A stretch of DNA of 10,693 bases from positions 1 through 10,693 of the forward strand of contig JAEYYY010000786.1 of NCBI GenBank assembly GCA_023430775.1, read 5' to 3'. This document shows, one piece after another, positions 1 through 6,613 of this stretch (position 1 is the stretch's first letter; each line of letters opens with the position of its first letter). The DNA comes from Pseudomonadota bacterium (GTDB taxonomy: Bacteria; Myxococcota_A; Polyangia; Haliangiales; Haliangiaceae). The position numbers and the translations under genes are program-made. The notes under the pieces were generated by a model. It was not told where the DNA came from. It ran no database searches and worked only from the letters and a program-made list of their open reading frames with translations.

Positions 1-2
1 CT

Positions 3-200
3 CTCAAGGTCGTGTTCATGCGTCGGCTCTCCGACCCCGGGATCCTTCATGCCGCGCTACCGCACCTCGTCCATGTCGAGACGGTCGAGAGGGGCAATCC
101 CGGAGCGTGGAAGAACACCGCCGCATACGGCGCCGACTACGGACTGCCCGCCACCGCGGACGAGATCGAGCCGCTCAAGCGCGGCGTGTCCGGATCCTGA
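3..200 (+). CDS. C-terminal fragment of an unrecognised protein, 5' end outside the window
   Basis: The frame is open from the window edge and stops with TGA at 198-200, leaving 65 visible residues. Nearly every codon ends in G or C, as in the confident genes nearby, so this looks like the real end of a longer gene rather than a chance frame. In-frame GTG (12) and ATG (18) codons exist but have no ribosome binding site, so I treat the gene as 5'-partial. The fragment is soluble-looking, with no membrane segment; it contains LVHVETVERGNPGAWKNTAA and ends in GVSGS. I do not recognise a family. It runs toward the sugar transferase on the opposite strand with 44 nt between the two stops, so it is a neighbour of the polysaccharide locus but not necessarily part of it. 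Confidence 0.55.
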   Translation, partial: LKVVFMRRLSDPGILHAALPHLVHVETVERGNPGAWKNTAAYGADYGLPATADEIEPLKRGVSGS

Positions 201-244
201 CCTTCGCCCTCGCTTCCCCGGAGCACGCTCGGCTCGCCGGCTAA

Positions 245-979
245 TTAGCGGCCCTGCGTCATCTTCAACATCACGAGTGGCGTCTTGAAGATGATGCCGA
301 GCTCGGTGCGCAGGAAGGTGTCGAAGCGCTCGAGCGACGCGGTGTACGCGAGGTCGTAGAGCAGCTTGATCCGCATGTCGTCGGCGAGCGAGCCCTTCGT
401 CTCCTCGAGCTGATACGGATTCTGCAGCGTGCTCGCGAGCTTTCCGATCTCGCTGCCCTCGGGGATCGATCCGGTGTAGCCGAGCGAGATCTGCGCGAGG
501 CCGGTGATGCCCGGCTTGACGTCGCGCATGCGCTCCTCGAACAGCGGGATCGCGTACGCCAGATCCTGGAGCAGCTCCGGCCGTTCCGGCCGCGGGCCGA
601 CGAGGCTCATCTGGCCGCGCAGCACATCCCAGCACTGCGGCAGCTCGTCGAGCCGCGCCTTGCGGAGGAACTTGCCGACCCGTGTGATGCGCGGATCGTC
701 GGCACCCGCGACGACGACGCCGGTCTTTGCTTCTGCATTGACCGCCATCGTCCGGAACTTGTGCATCGTGAACTCGTCGAACCGGAGCTTTCGCTTGCCG
801 TTCTCGGTGGTCGCGCTGCGCAGGCTGCCGGCGCGGCGCTGTCGATAGAGGACGGGACCGGGCGAGTCGATGTAGATCGCGGCCGCGATGATCGGCATCA
901 GGGGGGCGGTGATCGCCAGCCCGAGCGCCGCTCCGGCGACATCGATCGCGCGCTTGGCGAGCCGAACGCTGCGCAACAC
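245..979 (-). CDS. Bacterial sugar transferase (undecaprenyl-phosphate sugar phosphotransferase, ExoY/WcaJ C-terminal type)
   Basis: Monotopic phosphoglycosyl transferases of this family move a sugar-1-phosphate from a nucleotide sugar to undecaprenyl phosphate, the first step of exopolysaccharide repeat-unit assembly at the inner membrane. The 244-residue product is the minimal catalytic form, without the N-terminal multi-span domain of WcaJ/WbaP. Visible motifs in order: a basic start and hydrophobic re-entrant helix (residues 9-36), MHKFRTM (72-78), DDPRITRVGKFLRKARLDEL (94-113) with the catalytic-type Asp-Glu pair, MSLVGPRPE (124-132) and PGITGLAQ (156-163). Two oddities: residues 51-68 form a Lys/Arg-rich insert before KFRTM, and LPQCWDVLRG has Asp where the family usually has Asn. 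The GTG start at 979 follows an AGGGTGG-like ribosome binding site. The gene is divergent from the polysaccharide operon and probably shares its control region. The sugar used cannot be read from the sequence. Confidence 0.93.
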   Translation of the reverse strand: MLRSVRLAKRAIDVAGAALGLAITAPLMPIIAAAIYIDSPGPVLYRQRRAGSLRSATTENGKRKLRFDEFTMHKFRTMAVNAEAKTGVVVAGADDPRITRVGKFLRKARLDELPQCWDVLRGQMSLVGPRPERPELLQDLAYAIPLFEERMRDVKPGITGLAQISLGYTGSIPEGSEIGKLASTLQNPYQLEETKGSLADDMRIKLLYDLAYTASLERFDTFLRTELGIIFKTPLVMLKMTQGR

Positions 980-1045
980 GAAGCCACCCTAACACGCGCA
1001 CGCGGTGCTGGCTTTGTTGCGATCTGAGATATCCTGCATCTCGTG
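980..1045. promoter_or_regulatory. Short divergent intergenic region, expected to hold both promoters
   Basis: About 65 bp separate the GTG start of the sugar transferase from the ATG of the ATPase gene, so the promoters of both transcripts must lie here or overlap the genes. I could not find a convincing -35/-10 pair. A TTGTTG at 1014-1019 and a TATCCT at 1030-1035 are only 10 nt apart, too close for a standard sigma-70 promoter. The site is inferred from gene arrangement, not from motifs. Confidence 0.3.
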
Positions 1046-1522
1046 ATGGCGACGATCCGCCTGACCGTGCCCGGCACGCTGCACTACCGCGGCATCGCCG
1101 TGCGCGTGGTCGCGGAGGCCGCGCGCCTGGTCTCGGGCTCGTCGCACGCCGACCCGGAAGACCCGTTCGCCAACGACGTTCGCCACCCGTTCGATACCGC
1201 CGTGGTCTCCGCCTTCATGGAGATCTTCAACAACATCGCAATTCACGCCTACAAGCGCGCGGGCGGCGGTGCGATCGAGATCGCGTTGACACCGAGCGAG
1301 CGCGATCTGCTCATCGAGGTGCGCGATCACGGGCAAGCGTTCGACATCGAGGGAGTTGCCCCACTTCCGCTCGACCTCGACGAGCATTCTCTCCCCGAGG
1401 GTGGAATGGGCATCCATATTGCGAAGACGATGCTCGACGAGATGACCTACGAGCCTGGCCCCCCCAATCGCTGGCGACTTCGTAAGAAGCTGGCGGTCGG
1501 ATCTCACGCTGGGAGGAGTTGA
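1046..1522 (+). CDS. RsbW/SpoIIAB-like ATP-binding protein (anti-sigma factor or serine kinase of a partner switch)
   Basis: Proteins of this GHKL-ATPase family bind a partner (often a sigma factor) and phosphorylate a STAS-domain antagonist on serine. The 158-residue product has the nucleotide pocket in the usual order: an N-box EIFNNIAIHAY (about 59-69) with the Mg-binding Glu and Asn, a G1 box VRDHGQAFD (92-100) with the ATP-contacting Asp, and a G2 box EGGMGIHIAK (118-127) followed by TMLDEMTYE. There is no signal peptide or membrane span. A GTG at 1043 sits directly before the ATG; neither has a clear ribosome binding site and I prefer the ATG. The STAS gene follows after 3 nt, the classic antagonist pairing. 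Which sigma factor or other partner it binds is unknown; none is encoded in the window, so it could also be an RsbT-like kinase acting on a non-sigma target. Confidence 0.88.
   Translation: MATIRLTVPGTLHYRGIAVRVVAEAARLVSGSSHADPEDPFANDVRHPFDTAVVSAFMEIFNNIAIHAYKRAGGGAIEIALTPSERDLLIEVRDHGQAFDIEGVAPLPLDLDEHSLPEGGMGIHIAKTMLDEMTYEPGPPNRWRLRKKLAVGSHAGRS
1511..1518 (+). promoter_or_regulatory. Strong ribosome binding site GGGAGGAG setting a TTG start
   Basis: GGGAGGAG lies 7 nt upstream of the TTG at 1526 and inside the last codons of the ATPase gene. It decides the start of the STAS gene, which has no ATG nearby, and implies efficient, coupled expression of the two partner-switch proteins. It is the clearest Shine-Dalgarno sequence in the window. 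Confidence 0.75.
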
Positions 1523-1525
1523 AGG

Positions 1526-1828
1526 TTGCTGCCCTTCGAAGTGAACAAGACCGCCAACGAGACGAAGCTCACCATCCGGGGCTCGCTCGACATCAACACC
1601 GCACCGGCCCTCGCCGAGGAGATCGACAAGCTCCTCGCGTCCAAACCTGCGAAGGTCGAGGTCGATCTGGGATCACTCGATCTGATCGATAGTTCCGGCG
1701 TCGCCGCGCTCGTCAAGCTCTACAAGGGTGTGCGCGGCGGCGGCGGCAACGTGCACATCTTCGGCGCGCGCGATCAGCCGCTCGCGATCTTCAAGCTTCT
1801 CCGCATGGATAAGGTCTTCAACCTCTGA
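1526..1828 (+). CDS. STAS-domain anti-anti-sigma factor (SpoIIAA/RsbV-like)
   Basis: This 100-residue protein is a single STAS domain, the usual length for SpoIIAA/RsbV antagonists. The unphosphorylated form binds the cognate kinase/anti-sigma protein and frees its target; phosphorylation reverses this. The signature LDLIDSSGVAAL is at about residues 51-62, and by analogy with SpoIIAA/RsbV the first Ser of DSSG (Ser56) is the likely phosphorylation site. The alternating strand/helix pattern (KLTIRGSLDI, KVEVDLGSLDLI, GNVHIFGA) fits the fold. The TTG start is supported by GGGAGGAG 7 nt upstream. It lies 3 nt after the ATPase gene and 1 nt before the glycosyltransferase start, so it physically links the regulatory pair to the polysaccharide genes. 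Confidence 0.92.
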   Translation: MLPFEVNKTANETKLTIRGSLDINTAPALAEEIDKLLASKPAKVEVDLGSLDLIDSSGVAALVKLYKGVRGGGGNVHIFGARDQPLAIFKLLRMDKVFNL

Positions 1829-1829
1829 A

Positions 1830-3017
1830 GTGCTGCGCGTCCTCGCAATCACCAAGATCTTTCCGAACGCCGCCGAGCCGCTCTCCGCCCCGTTCAACCG
1901 CCAGCAGTTCAGCGCGCTGGCGAAGCTGTGCAAGCTCGAGGTGATGGCGACGGTGCCCTGGTATCCGGGCGCCGGGTTGATGGCCAGGTGGTCGAGCGCG
2001 GGCAAGCTCGCGGCTGTCCCGGCGCGCGACCACATCGCGGGCATCGATGTCACGCATCCGCGCACGCTGTTCATTCCGCGCTACGCACTCGCGACGTGGG
2101 GACCGTTGTATGCAGCGTCGATCGCGCCACAGCTGCTGAAGTATCGCGGCGAGGTCGATGTCGTCCTCGGCTCGTGGGCCTACCCCGACGGCTACGCGGC
2201 GGTGCTCGCGGCGAAACTGCTCGGCGTGCGCAGCGTCATCAAGCTGCACGGCTCCGATGTCAACGTGATCGCGAAGCAGCCGGGACCGCGCCGCCTCACC
2301 GGTTGGGCCTTCCGACAAGCAGCCCGCGTGGTGGCGGTCAGCCGGGCGCTCGGCGAGGAGGCGGTCGCGCTCGGTGCGCCGGCGGATCGCATTCGCATCG
2401 TGATGAACGGCGTCGACGAGACCATCTTCCATCCGCGCGATCGCGAGGCCGCGCGCCGCGAGCTCGGTATCCCGGGAGGCCCGGTCGCCGTCTACGTCGG
2501 TAACCTCAAGGAAGTGAAGGGCGTGCTCGACCTCGCGCCGGCGTGGGAGCAGGTGCTGAAGCAGGTGCCCGAGGCGACGCTGGTCGTCGTCGGAGATGGC
2601 CCGCTCGAGGCGCAGGTGGCGGCCGGGCTCGCACCGTTTGGCGAGCGCGCGCGCATGATCGCCGCACAGCCGCTGGCCCGCGTCCCGCTGTACATGGCCG
2701 CCGCCAACATCCTCGTGCTGGCGAGCCACAATGAAGGCACGCCGAACGTGGTGCTCGAGGCGCTGGCGTGTGGCCGTCGCGTCGTCGCCACCGCGGTGGG
2801 TGGCGTGCCCGACGTGCTGGCGAAGCCGGAGCTCGGGGCGCTGGCGCCGCCGCGAGACCCGGTGGCGTTCGGCACCGCCCTCGCGACCGCGCTCCGCACA
2901 CCCTACGATCCGACCGTGGTGGCAGCGCTCGGTGCGCGGGGAGGCTGGGACGCGAGCGCTGCGGCACTCCTGGCTGTGCTCGAGGAAGCGGCCGGTGCTA
3001 GCGTGGGAATCACGTGA
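1830..3017 (+). CDS. Family 4 glycosyltransferase (GT-B fold)
   Basis: The 395-residue protein is a retaining GT4-type enzyme, expected to add one sugar from a nucleotide donor to the growing lipid-linked repeat unit on the cytoplasmic side. The N-terminal Rossmann domain begins LRVLAITKIFPN and carries VIKLHGSDVNV (about 135-145). The linker reads IRIVMNGVDETIFHP. The C-terminal donor domain has YVGNLKEVKG, a VVVGDGPL strand-turn, and the diagnostic E-x7-E motif in HNEGTPNVVLEALACG (Glu302 and Glu310). The frame is open well upstream, inside the STAS gene, but homology-like sequence begins at the GTG at 1830, one nucleotide after the STAS stop, which fits translational coupling. The 3' end overlaps the next gene by 4 nt (GTGA). 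Sugar and acceptor are not predictable. Confidence 0.93.
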   Translation: MLRVLAITKIFPNAAEPLSAPFNRQQFSALAKLCKLEVMATVPWYPGAGLMARWSSAGKLAAVPARDHIAGIDVTHPRTLFIPRYALATWGPLYAASIAPQLLKYRGEVDVVLGSWAYPDGYAAVLAAKLLGVRSVIKLHGSDVNVIAKQPGPRRLTGWAFRQAARVVAVSRALGEEAVALGAPADRIRIVMNGVDETIFHPRDREAARRELGIPGGPVAVYVGNLKEVKGVLDLAPAWEQVLKQVPEATLVVVGDGPLEAQVAAGLAPFGERARMIAAQPLARVPLYMAAANILVLASHNEGTPNVVLEALACGRRVVATAVGGVPDVLAKPELGALAPPRDPVAFGTALATALRTPYDPTVVAALGARGGWDASAAALLAVLEEAAGASVGIT

Positions 3018-4132
3018 ATCCGAAGCGGAAACCACAGGCACCCACGGACTGGTACGAGTCCGAGCAGCCGACCCGCGTCGGGATGGTCGCCGAGTTGCAA
3101 CGGATCCGCCGGCGCACCGGCGTTCGCCCTCTCCCGGTGCTCGCACTCGCCCTCGTGATCACCGCCGGCGTCACCTACAAGTTCGCGATGAAGCCTCGCC
3201 TCTACACCGCCGACGTGGTGCTGGCGATGAGCGAAGGCGCGATGGGCAAGGAGCGCGACGCCTCGATCCCGTTCGACCAGCTCAAGGAGTACGTCGCCAA
3301 CGTCCTGCTCCCCGATACCGAGCTGCTCGAGATCATCGAGAAGCGTCAGCCGGGCCGCGTCGATCGCGTCGGCAAGCCGTTCGCGCTCGAGACGTTTCGC
3401 GATCGCCTCGAGATCTTCATCTGGAAGAACTCGTTCTCGTACTACGACGACGAGGATGCGAACGCTCGCAAGTCAGCGCGCATCGGCCTCGAGGTCACCG
3501 ACGAGGATCCCGACGTGGCGTACGAGATCGCGCTCGATCTCGCGCAGGTCGCGATCTCGACGCACGACGCTCAGCGCAAGAAGGTGACGGGCATGCTCGC
3601 CAGCGAGCTGCAGAAGTTTCGCGAGGGGCTGGTGATGAAGGTCGACGAGCTCGATGCCGAGCTGGTGCAGAAGCAGGATGCTCTCGAGAAGGCGAAGCAG
3701 ATCGGCAACAACGCAGCCGCGGCCTCGCTGGTCGTCGACATCGCGAACCTCGAGCAGACGCGCAAGCGCCGCGCGCAACAGATCAAGGAGGTCGACCTCA
3801 GCCCGGACGCGTTCGCGGACGAGGTCACGGAAGCCAAGCTCGACATCACCATCTCCGTCGTCGATCAGGTCCGTCCCGAGCGAGTCGAGCAATCCGGGCT
3901 GATCCTCGGGATGATCATCGCTGTCATCGGGACCGGCGCCCTGCTGGGTGCCGCCCTGGTCCTGGGCGCCTTCGACTCGCGCGTCCATGACACGGATGAC
4001 GTCACCCGCCTCGGGTTACCGGTCCTGGGACATGTGCCCGGATTCCAAGGCGACCACGTTGGCTCGCTGGACGCGCGTGGCGCTGCTCGCGCTCGTGTAC
4101 CATTGTTTCTCCGATGGCGATCTCAGCGGTAA
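3014..4132 (+). CDS. Wzz-type polysaccharide co-polymerase / chain-length determinant, first paralogue
   Basis: The 372-residue protein has the layout of polysaccharide co-polymerases, inner-membrane proteins that set chain length and link polymerisation to export. There is a cytoplasmic N-terminus, a first membrane span (about 39-57), a large periplasmic region with a charged coiled coil (about 195-275: KVDELDAELVQKQDALEKAK and onward), and a second span (about 296-320). The tail SRVHDTDDVTRLGLPVLGHVPGF resembles the post-membrane segment of Wzz/Wzc proteins. The Pro-rich motif usually found before the second span is poorly kept (VVDQVRPERVEQSG). The GTG start overlaps the glycosyltransferase stop as GTGA. 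The last 19 nt overlap the next gene, and residues after about 345 look like a less conserved Arg/Ala-rich extension. Confidence 0.82.
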   Translation: MNPKRKPQAPTDWYESEQPTRVGMVAELQRIRRRTGVRPLPVLALALVITAGVTYKFAMKPRLYTADVVLAMSEGAMGKERDASIPFDQLKEYVANVLLPDTELLEIIEKRQPGRVDRVGKPFALETFRDRLEIFIWKNSFSYYDDEDANARKSARIGLEVTDEDPDVAYEIALDLAQVAISTHDAQRKKVTGMLASELQKFREGLVMKVDELDAELVQKQDALEKAKQIGNNAAAASLVVDIANLEQTRKRRAQQIKEVDLSPDAFADEVTEAKLDITISVVDQVRPERVEQSGLILGMIIAVIGTGALLGAALVLGAFDSRVHDTDDVTRLGLPVLGHVPGFQGDHVGSLDARGAARARVPLFLRWRSQR

Positions 4133-5616
4133 CTCCACGCGATCGGTTGCAGCGTCTGGTCGACCTCGGCCGGAAGACGCTTCGCTACTGGTGGCTCGTC
4201 GCGGTGTTCGCGGTGGTCGGCGGCGCGCTGTCGCTGGCCTTCGTGATGGTGAAGGACCGGCGCTACCAGTCGTGGTCGACACTGTTCTACCAGGAGCGCA
4301 TCACCTCCCCGCTGCTGTCGCAGCAGCGTGAAGAAGTCGCGCAGCGCAACATCAGCGAGAAGTACGGCGAGCTGCTCGTCGCCCGGCCGCAGCTCGAACA
4401 GATCCTCACCGACCCGAAGCTCGATCCGTTTCCAGAGGAGCCGGATCTCGATCTCAAGGTCGACAAGATGCGCCAGGCGGTCAAGCTCGAGCCGCGCGGC
4501 GGTAGCTCGTTCCGCATCGTGTTCACCGACGGCAATCCCGAGCGCGCGAAGCTCGTGGTCGAGAAGCTGACCAAGCTGCTCCAGGACAAGGACGAGTCGC
4601 TGCGCAACGAGACCGCGCGGCGCACCGTCGAGTTCGTGGTCGCGCAGAAGGAAGCGGCGGCCAAGGAGCTCAAGTCCAACGAGCTCGCGCTGGCGCAGTT
4701 CCTCGCGAAGCACCCCGAGTTCGCGCAGGAGACGCAGCCGGGTCAGGCGGAAGGTGCCTCGATCCGCGCGATCCGCGAGCAGCAGACGAAGAAGGCCACG
4801 CCCACCGGTAACCCGCGCCTCTATGCACTCGAGCGCCAGCGCCAGCGCATCCAGGCGCGGCTCGATGCGCCCGCCGACGGCCCGGCCGTGCGCGTGCCGA
4901 CGCCACCGTCGGCCGAGCGGATCGCCGCCGAGGCGCAGGTCGCCGAAGCGCAGCGCGAGCTGTCGTCGGCCAATCGCGAGCTCGAGGATGCGCTGTCCAA
5001 GTTCACCGATCGCCACCCGTCGGTGATCAAGGCGCAGGAGCGCGTCTCCAGTGCCCAGCAGCGGCTGCGTCACGCGCAGGCGTCGGTGCCGCCGGATGTC
5101 GAGACCGTCGTCGCGCCGGCCTCCGCCGAGGATCGTGTCAAGCTCCAGAAGGAGCTGGCGAAGCTCAACGATCAGATCGGCGATCTGCAGCGCGCCGATG
5201 GCAAGTCGAGCGCACCTGCCGCCGCCACCGACAGCACCAACTGGATCGTCAAGCTCGAGACCGAGCACGCGAGCCTGCGCCGCGCGGTGAACCAGCAGCG
5301 CGAGCGCGTCAACGCGCTGGCCGAGAGCTCGTTCCGCGCGCAGCTCGACGCCAACCAGAAGCTCGCCGAAGCGGGCGGGCGGCTATCGGTCGTCGACCCG
5401 GCGTTCAAGCCGGTGCGTCCGTCGGGGCCCGGCAAGACGATCTTCATGATCGCGGGCATGGTGCTGTTCCTGTCGCTCGGCTTCGCGCTCGCGGTCGGTC
5501 TCGCGGTGATCGACGACCGGCTGTATCGGCGCACCGATCTCGATCAGCTCGATATCGCGGTGCTCGCGGTGATCCCGCCGGCACACGTGGTGAAGAAACG
5601 AAAGGCAGGGGCGTGA
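4114..5616 (+). CDS. Wzz/GNVR-type exopolysaccharide transport protein, second paralogue
   Basis: This 500-residue protein is the longer co-polymerase of the tandem pair. A short cytoplasmic N-terminus leads to the first span (about 24-46, beginning RYWWLVAVFAVVGG). A long periplasmic coiled-coil domain follows (about 160-420, rich in Glu, Gln, Arg and Ala), including FTDRHPSVIKAQERV, a common pattern in this family. The motif VVDPAFKPVRPSGPGK (about 427-442), with regularly spaced prolines, precedes the second span (about 442-467) and is typical of co-polymerases paired with BY-kinases. The C-terminal DDRLYRRTDLDQLDIAVLAVIPPA matches the cytosolic segment that contacts the kinase. The ATG at 4114 lies inside the previous gene, and the 3' end overlaps the kinase-like gene by GTGA, which supports a co-polymerase/kinase partnership. 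Confidence 0.9.
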   Translation: MAISAVTPRDRLQRLVDLGRKTLRYWWLVAVFAVVGGALSLAFVMVKDRRYQSWSTLFYQERITSPLLSQQREEVAQRNISEKYGELLVARPQLEQILTDPKLDPFPEEPDLDLKVDKMRQAVKLEPRGGSSFRIVFTDGNPERAKLVVEKLTKLLQDKDESLRNETARRTVEFVVAQKEAAAKELKSNELALAQFLAKHPEFAQETQPGQAEGASIRAIREQQTKKATPTGNPRLYALERQRQRIQARLDAPADGPAVRVPTPPSAERIAAEAQVAEAQRELSSANRELEDALSKFTDRHPSVIKAQERVSSAQQRLRHAQASVPPDVETVVAPASAEDRVKLQKELAKLNDQIGDLQRADGKSSAPAAATDSTNWIVKLETEHASLRRAVNQQRERVNALAESSFRAQLDANQKLAEAGGRLSVVDPAFKPVRPSGPGKTIFMIAGMVLFLSLGFALAVGLAVIDDRLYRRTDLDQLDIAVLAVIPPAHVVKKRKAGA

Positions 5617-6533
5617 GCACGAAGGGCAAGTTCGGCGAGCTGCCACCATCCGCGACCGGCGAGCGACGCGCACCGTTGCCGCTCGTCACCCAGCCGATGA
5701 TCCCGATCGCCGCCGGCGAGAGTGGCGAGATGGAAGCGGGCGCCACCCGCACCGACAATCCGCTGCAAGCGCTCAAGCCCGAGTCCGCCGCCGCGCTGTT
5801 CGGCCGCACCACCACGGTGTCGGCGCCGCTCGCGCCGGCCAAGGAGAAATCGCTGGTCCCGCCGGGTGCCACGGCGCCCGAGGTCGGGCTGACCCAGCAC
5901 CACCTCCCCGACGAGGAACACGACCACCGCATGGCGATGGTCATCGATCCCGACTCCGAGCGGTCCGCGGCCTTCCGCGTGCTGCGGCATCACCTGCTCG
6001 AGGTCGGCCGGCCGCAATGCGTCGTGGTGTCGAGTGCCAAGCCCGGCGAGGGCAAGACCACCGTCGCGATCAACCTCGCGCTCGCGCTCGCCGAGTGCGG
6101 TCGCGCGAAGGTGCTGCTCGTCGAGACGCACGTCCGCCGGCCGCAGCTGGCCGAGGCGTTCAAGTTCGTGCCGCCGTGGTGCTTCGCCGAGCAGCTCGCA
6201 GCGCACCGCCAGCAGCCGATGCTGCCGTGGTCGCTCGTCGAGATCCCGCAGCTGTGGCTCCATGTCGCCGCGATCAATCCGCGGATCGAGAAGACCCAGC
6301 TGCTCGATGGGCCGGCGTTCTCGATCGCGATGGAGCGGCTGCGCCTCGCGGGCTACGACCATATCGTCGTCGATGCGCCGCCGGTGCTCGGCTCGGCCGA
6401 CGTCAACCTGCAGTCCGATGCCGCGGATGCCGTGCTGATGGTGGTGAAGAGCCGCCAGACCACGACTCGCGATCTGCGTCGGGCGATCGATCAGATCAGC
6501 GCTTCCAAGGTAGCTGGTACCGTCCTGATCTAA
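5613..6533 (+). CDS. CpsD/CapB-like BY-kinase-family ATPase with altered Walker A' and no tyrosine tail
   Basis: Bacterial tyrosine autokinases of this P-loop family control Wzz-dependent polysaccharide synthesis. The 306-residue product has a low-complexity Pro/Ala-rich N-terminal region (1 to about 115), then ERSAAFRVLRHHLL, a Walker A SSAKPGEGKTT (140-150) and a Walker B HIVVDAPPV (250-258). Two features are atypical. The Walker A' motif, normally hydrophobic-D-x-D-x-R, reads VLLVETHVRRP (167-177), replacing the Asp residues with Glu171 and His173. The protein also stops at VAGTVLI, where relatives continue through another strand/helix to a C-terminal tyrosine cluster. It may therefore bind nucleotide and the co-polymerase without tyrosine autophosphorylation. 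The GTG start overlaps the preceding stop as GTGA, making this the last gene of the tight operon. Confidence 0.88.
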   Translation: MSTKGKFGELPPSATGERRAPLPLVTQPMIPIAAGESGEMEAGATRTDNPLQALKPESAAALFGRTTTVSAPLAPAKEKSLVPPGATAPEVGLTQHHLPDEEHDHRMAMVIDPDSERSAAFRVLRHHLLEVGRPQCVVVSSAKPGEGKTTVAINLALALAECGRAKVLLVETHVRRPQLAEAFKFVPPWCFAEQLAAHRQQPMLPWSLVEIPQLWLHVAAINPRIEKTQLLDGPAFSIAMERLRLAGYDHIVVDAPPVLGSADVNLQSDAADAVLMVVKSRQTTTRDLRRAIDQISASKVAGTVLI

Positions 6534-6544
6534 GCTGTGCGGCC

Positions 6545-6613
6545 ATGACGGTGGCCGCGCTACTCTCGACACGCTCGACGAAGCTTCTTGCTGTGGCGGG
6601 CAAACCAGGCTGA
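6545..6613 (+). other. Possible 22-residue leader ORF or displaced 5' end of the oxygenase gene
   Basis: An ATG at 6545 opens a short frame ending at TGA 6611-6613, whose stop overlaps a CTG at 6610 in the oxygenase frame (CTGA). This mimics the GTGA overlaps at 3014 and 5613. It could be a leader peptide coupled to a CTG-initiated oxygenase. It could also be the true N-terminus, separated from the main frame by a single frameshift in the genome or the assembly. The short product (it begins MTVAALLSTRSTK) resembles nothing I recognise, so the sequence alone does not decide. Confidence 0.35.

Noticed and set aside
57..1001. A 314-codon minus-strand frame over the sugar transferase
   Set aside because: It is in a different frame from the sugar-transferase motifs and gives an Arg-rich sequence; the 245-979 frame carries all the family motifs.
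1007..1020. Sigma-54 promoter (TGGC ... TTGC) before the operon
   Set aside because: The GG and GC elements are 7 nt apart instead of the required 10.
1728..1829. Upstream extension of the glycosyltransferase frame into the STAS gene
   Set aside because: The added residues are Ser/Ala-rich shadow of the STAS coding sequence; the conserved N-terminus LRVLAITKIFPN begins at the GTG at 1830.
1818..3146. Long open frame on the minus strand opposite the glycosyltransferase
   Set aside because: Arg/His-rich translation with no family motifs; an antisense shadow produced by the GC-biased third positions of the GT4 gene. The same applies to long minus-strand frames at 4123-5268 and 5544-6782.
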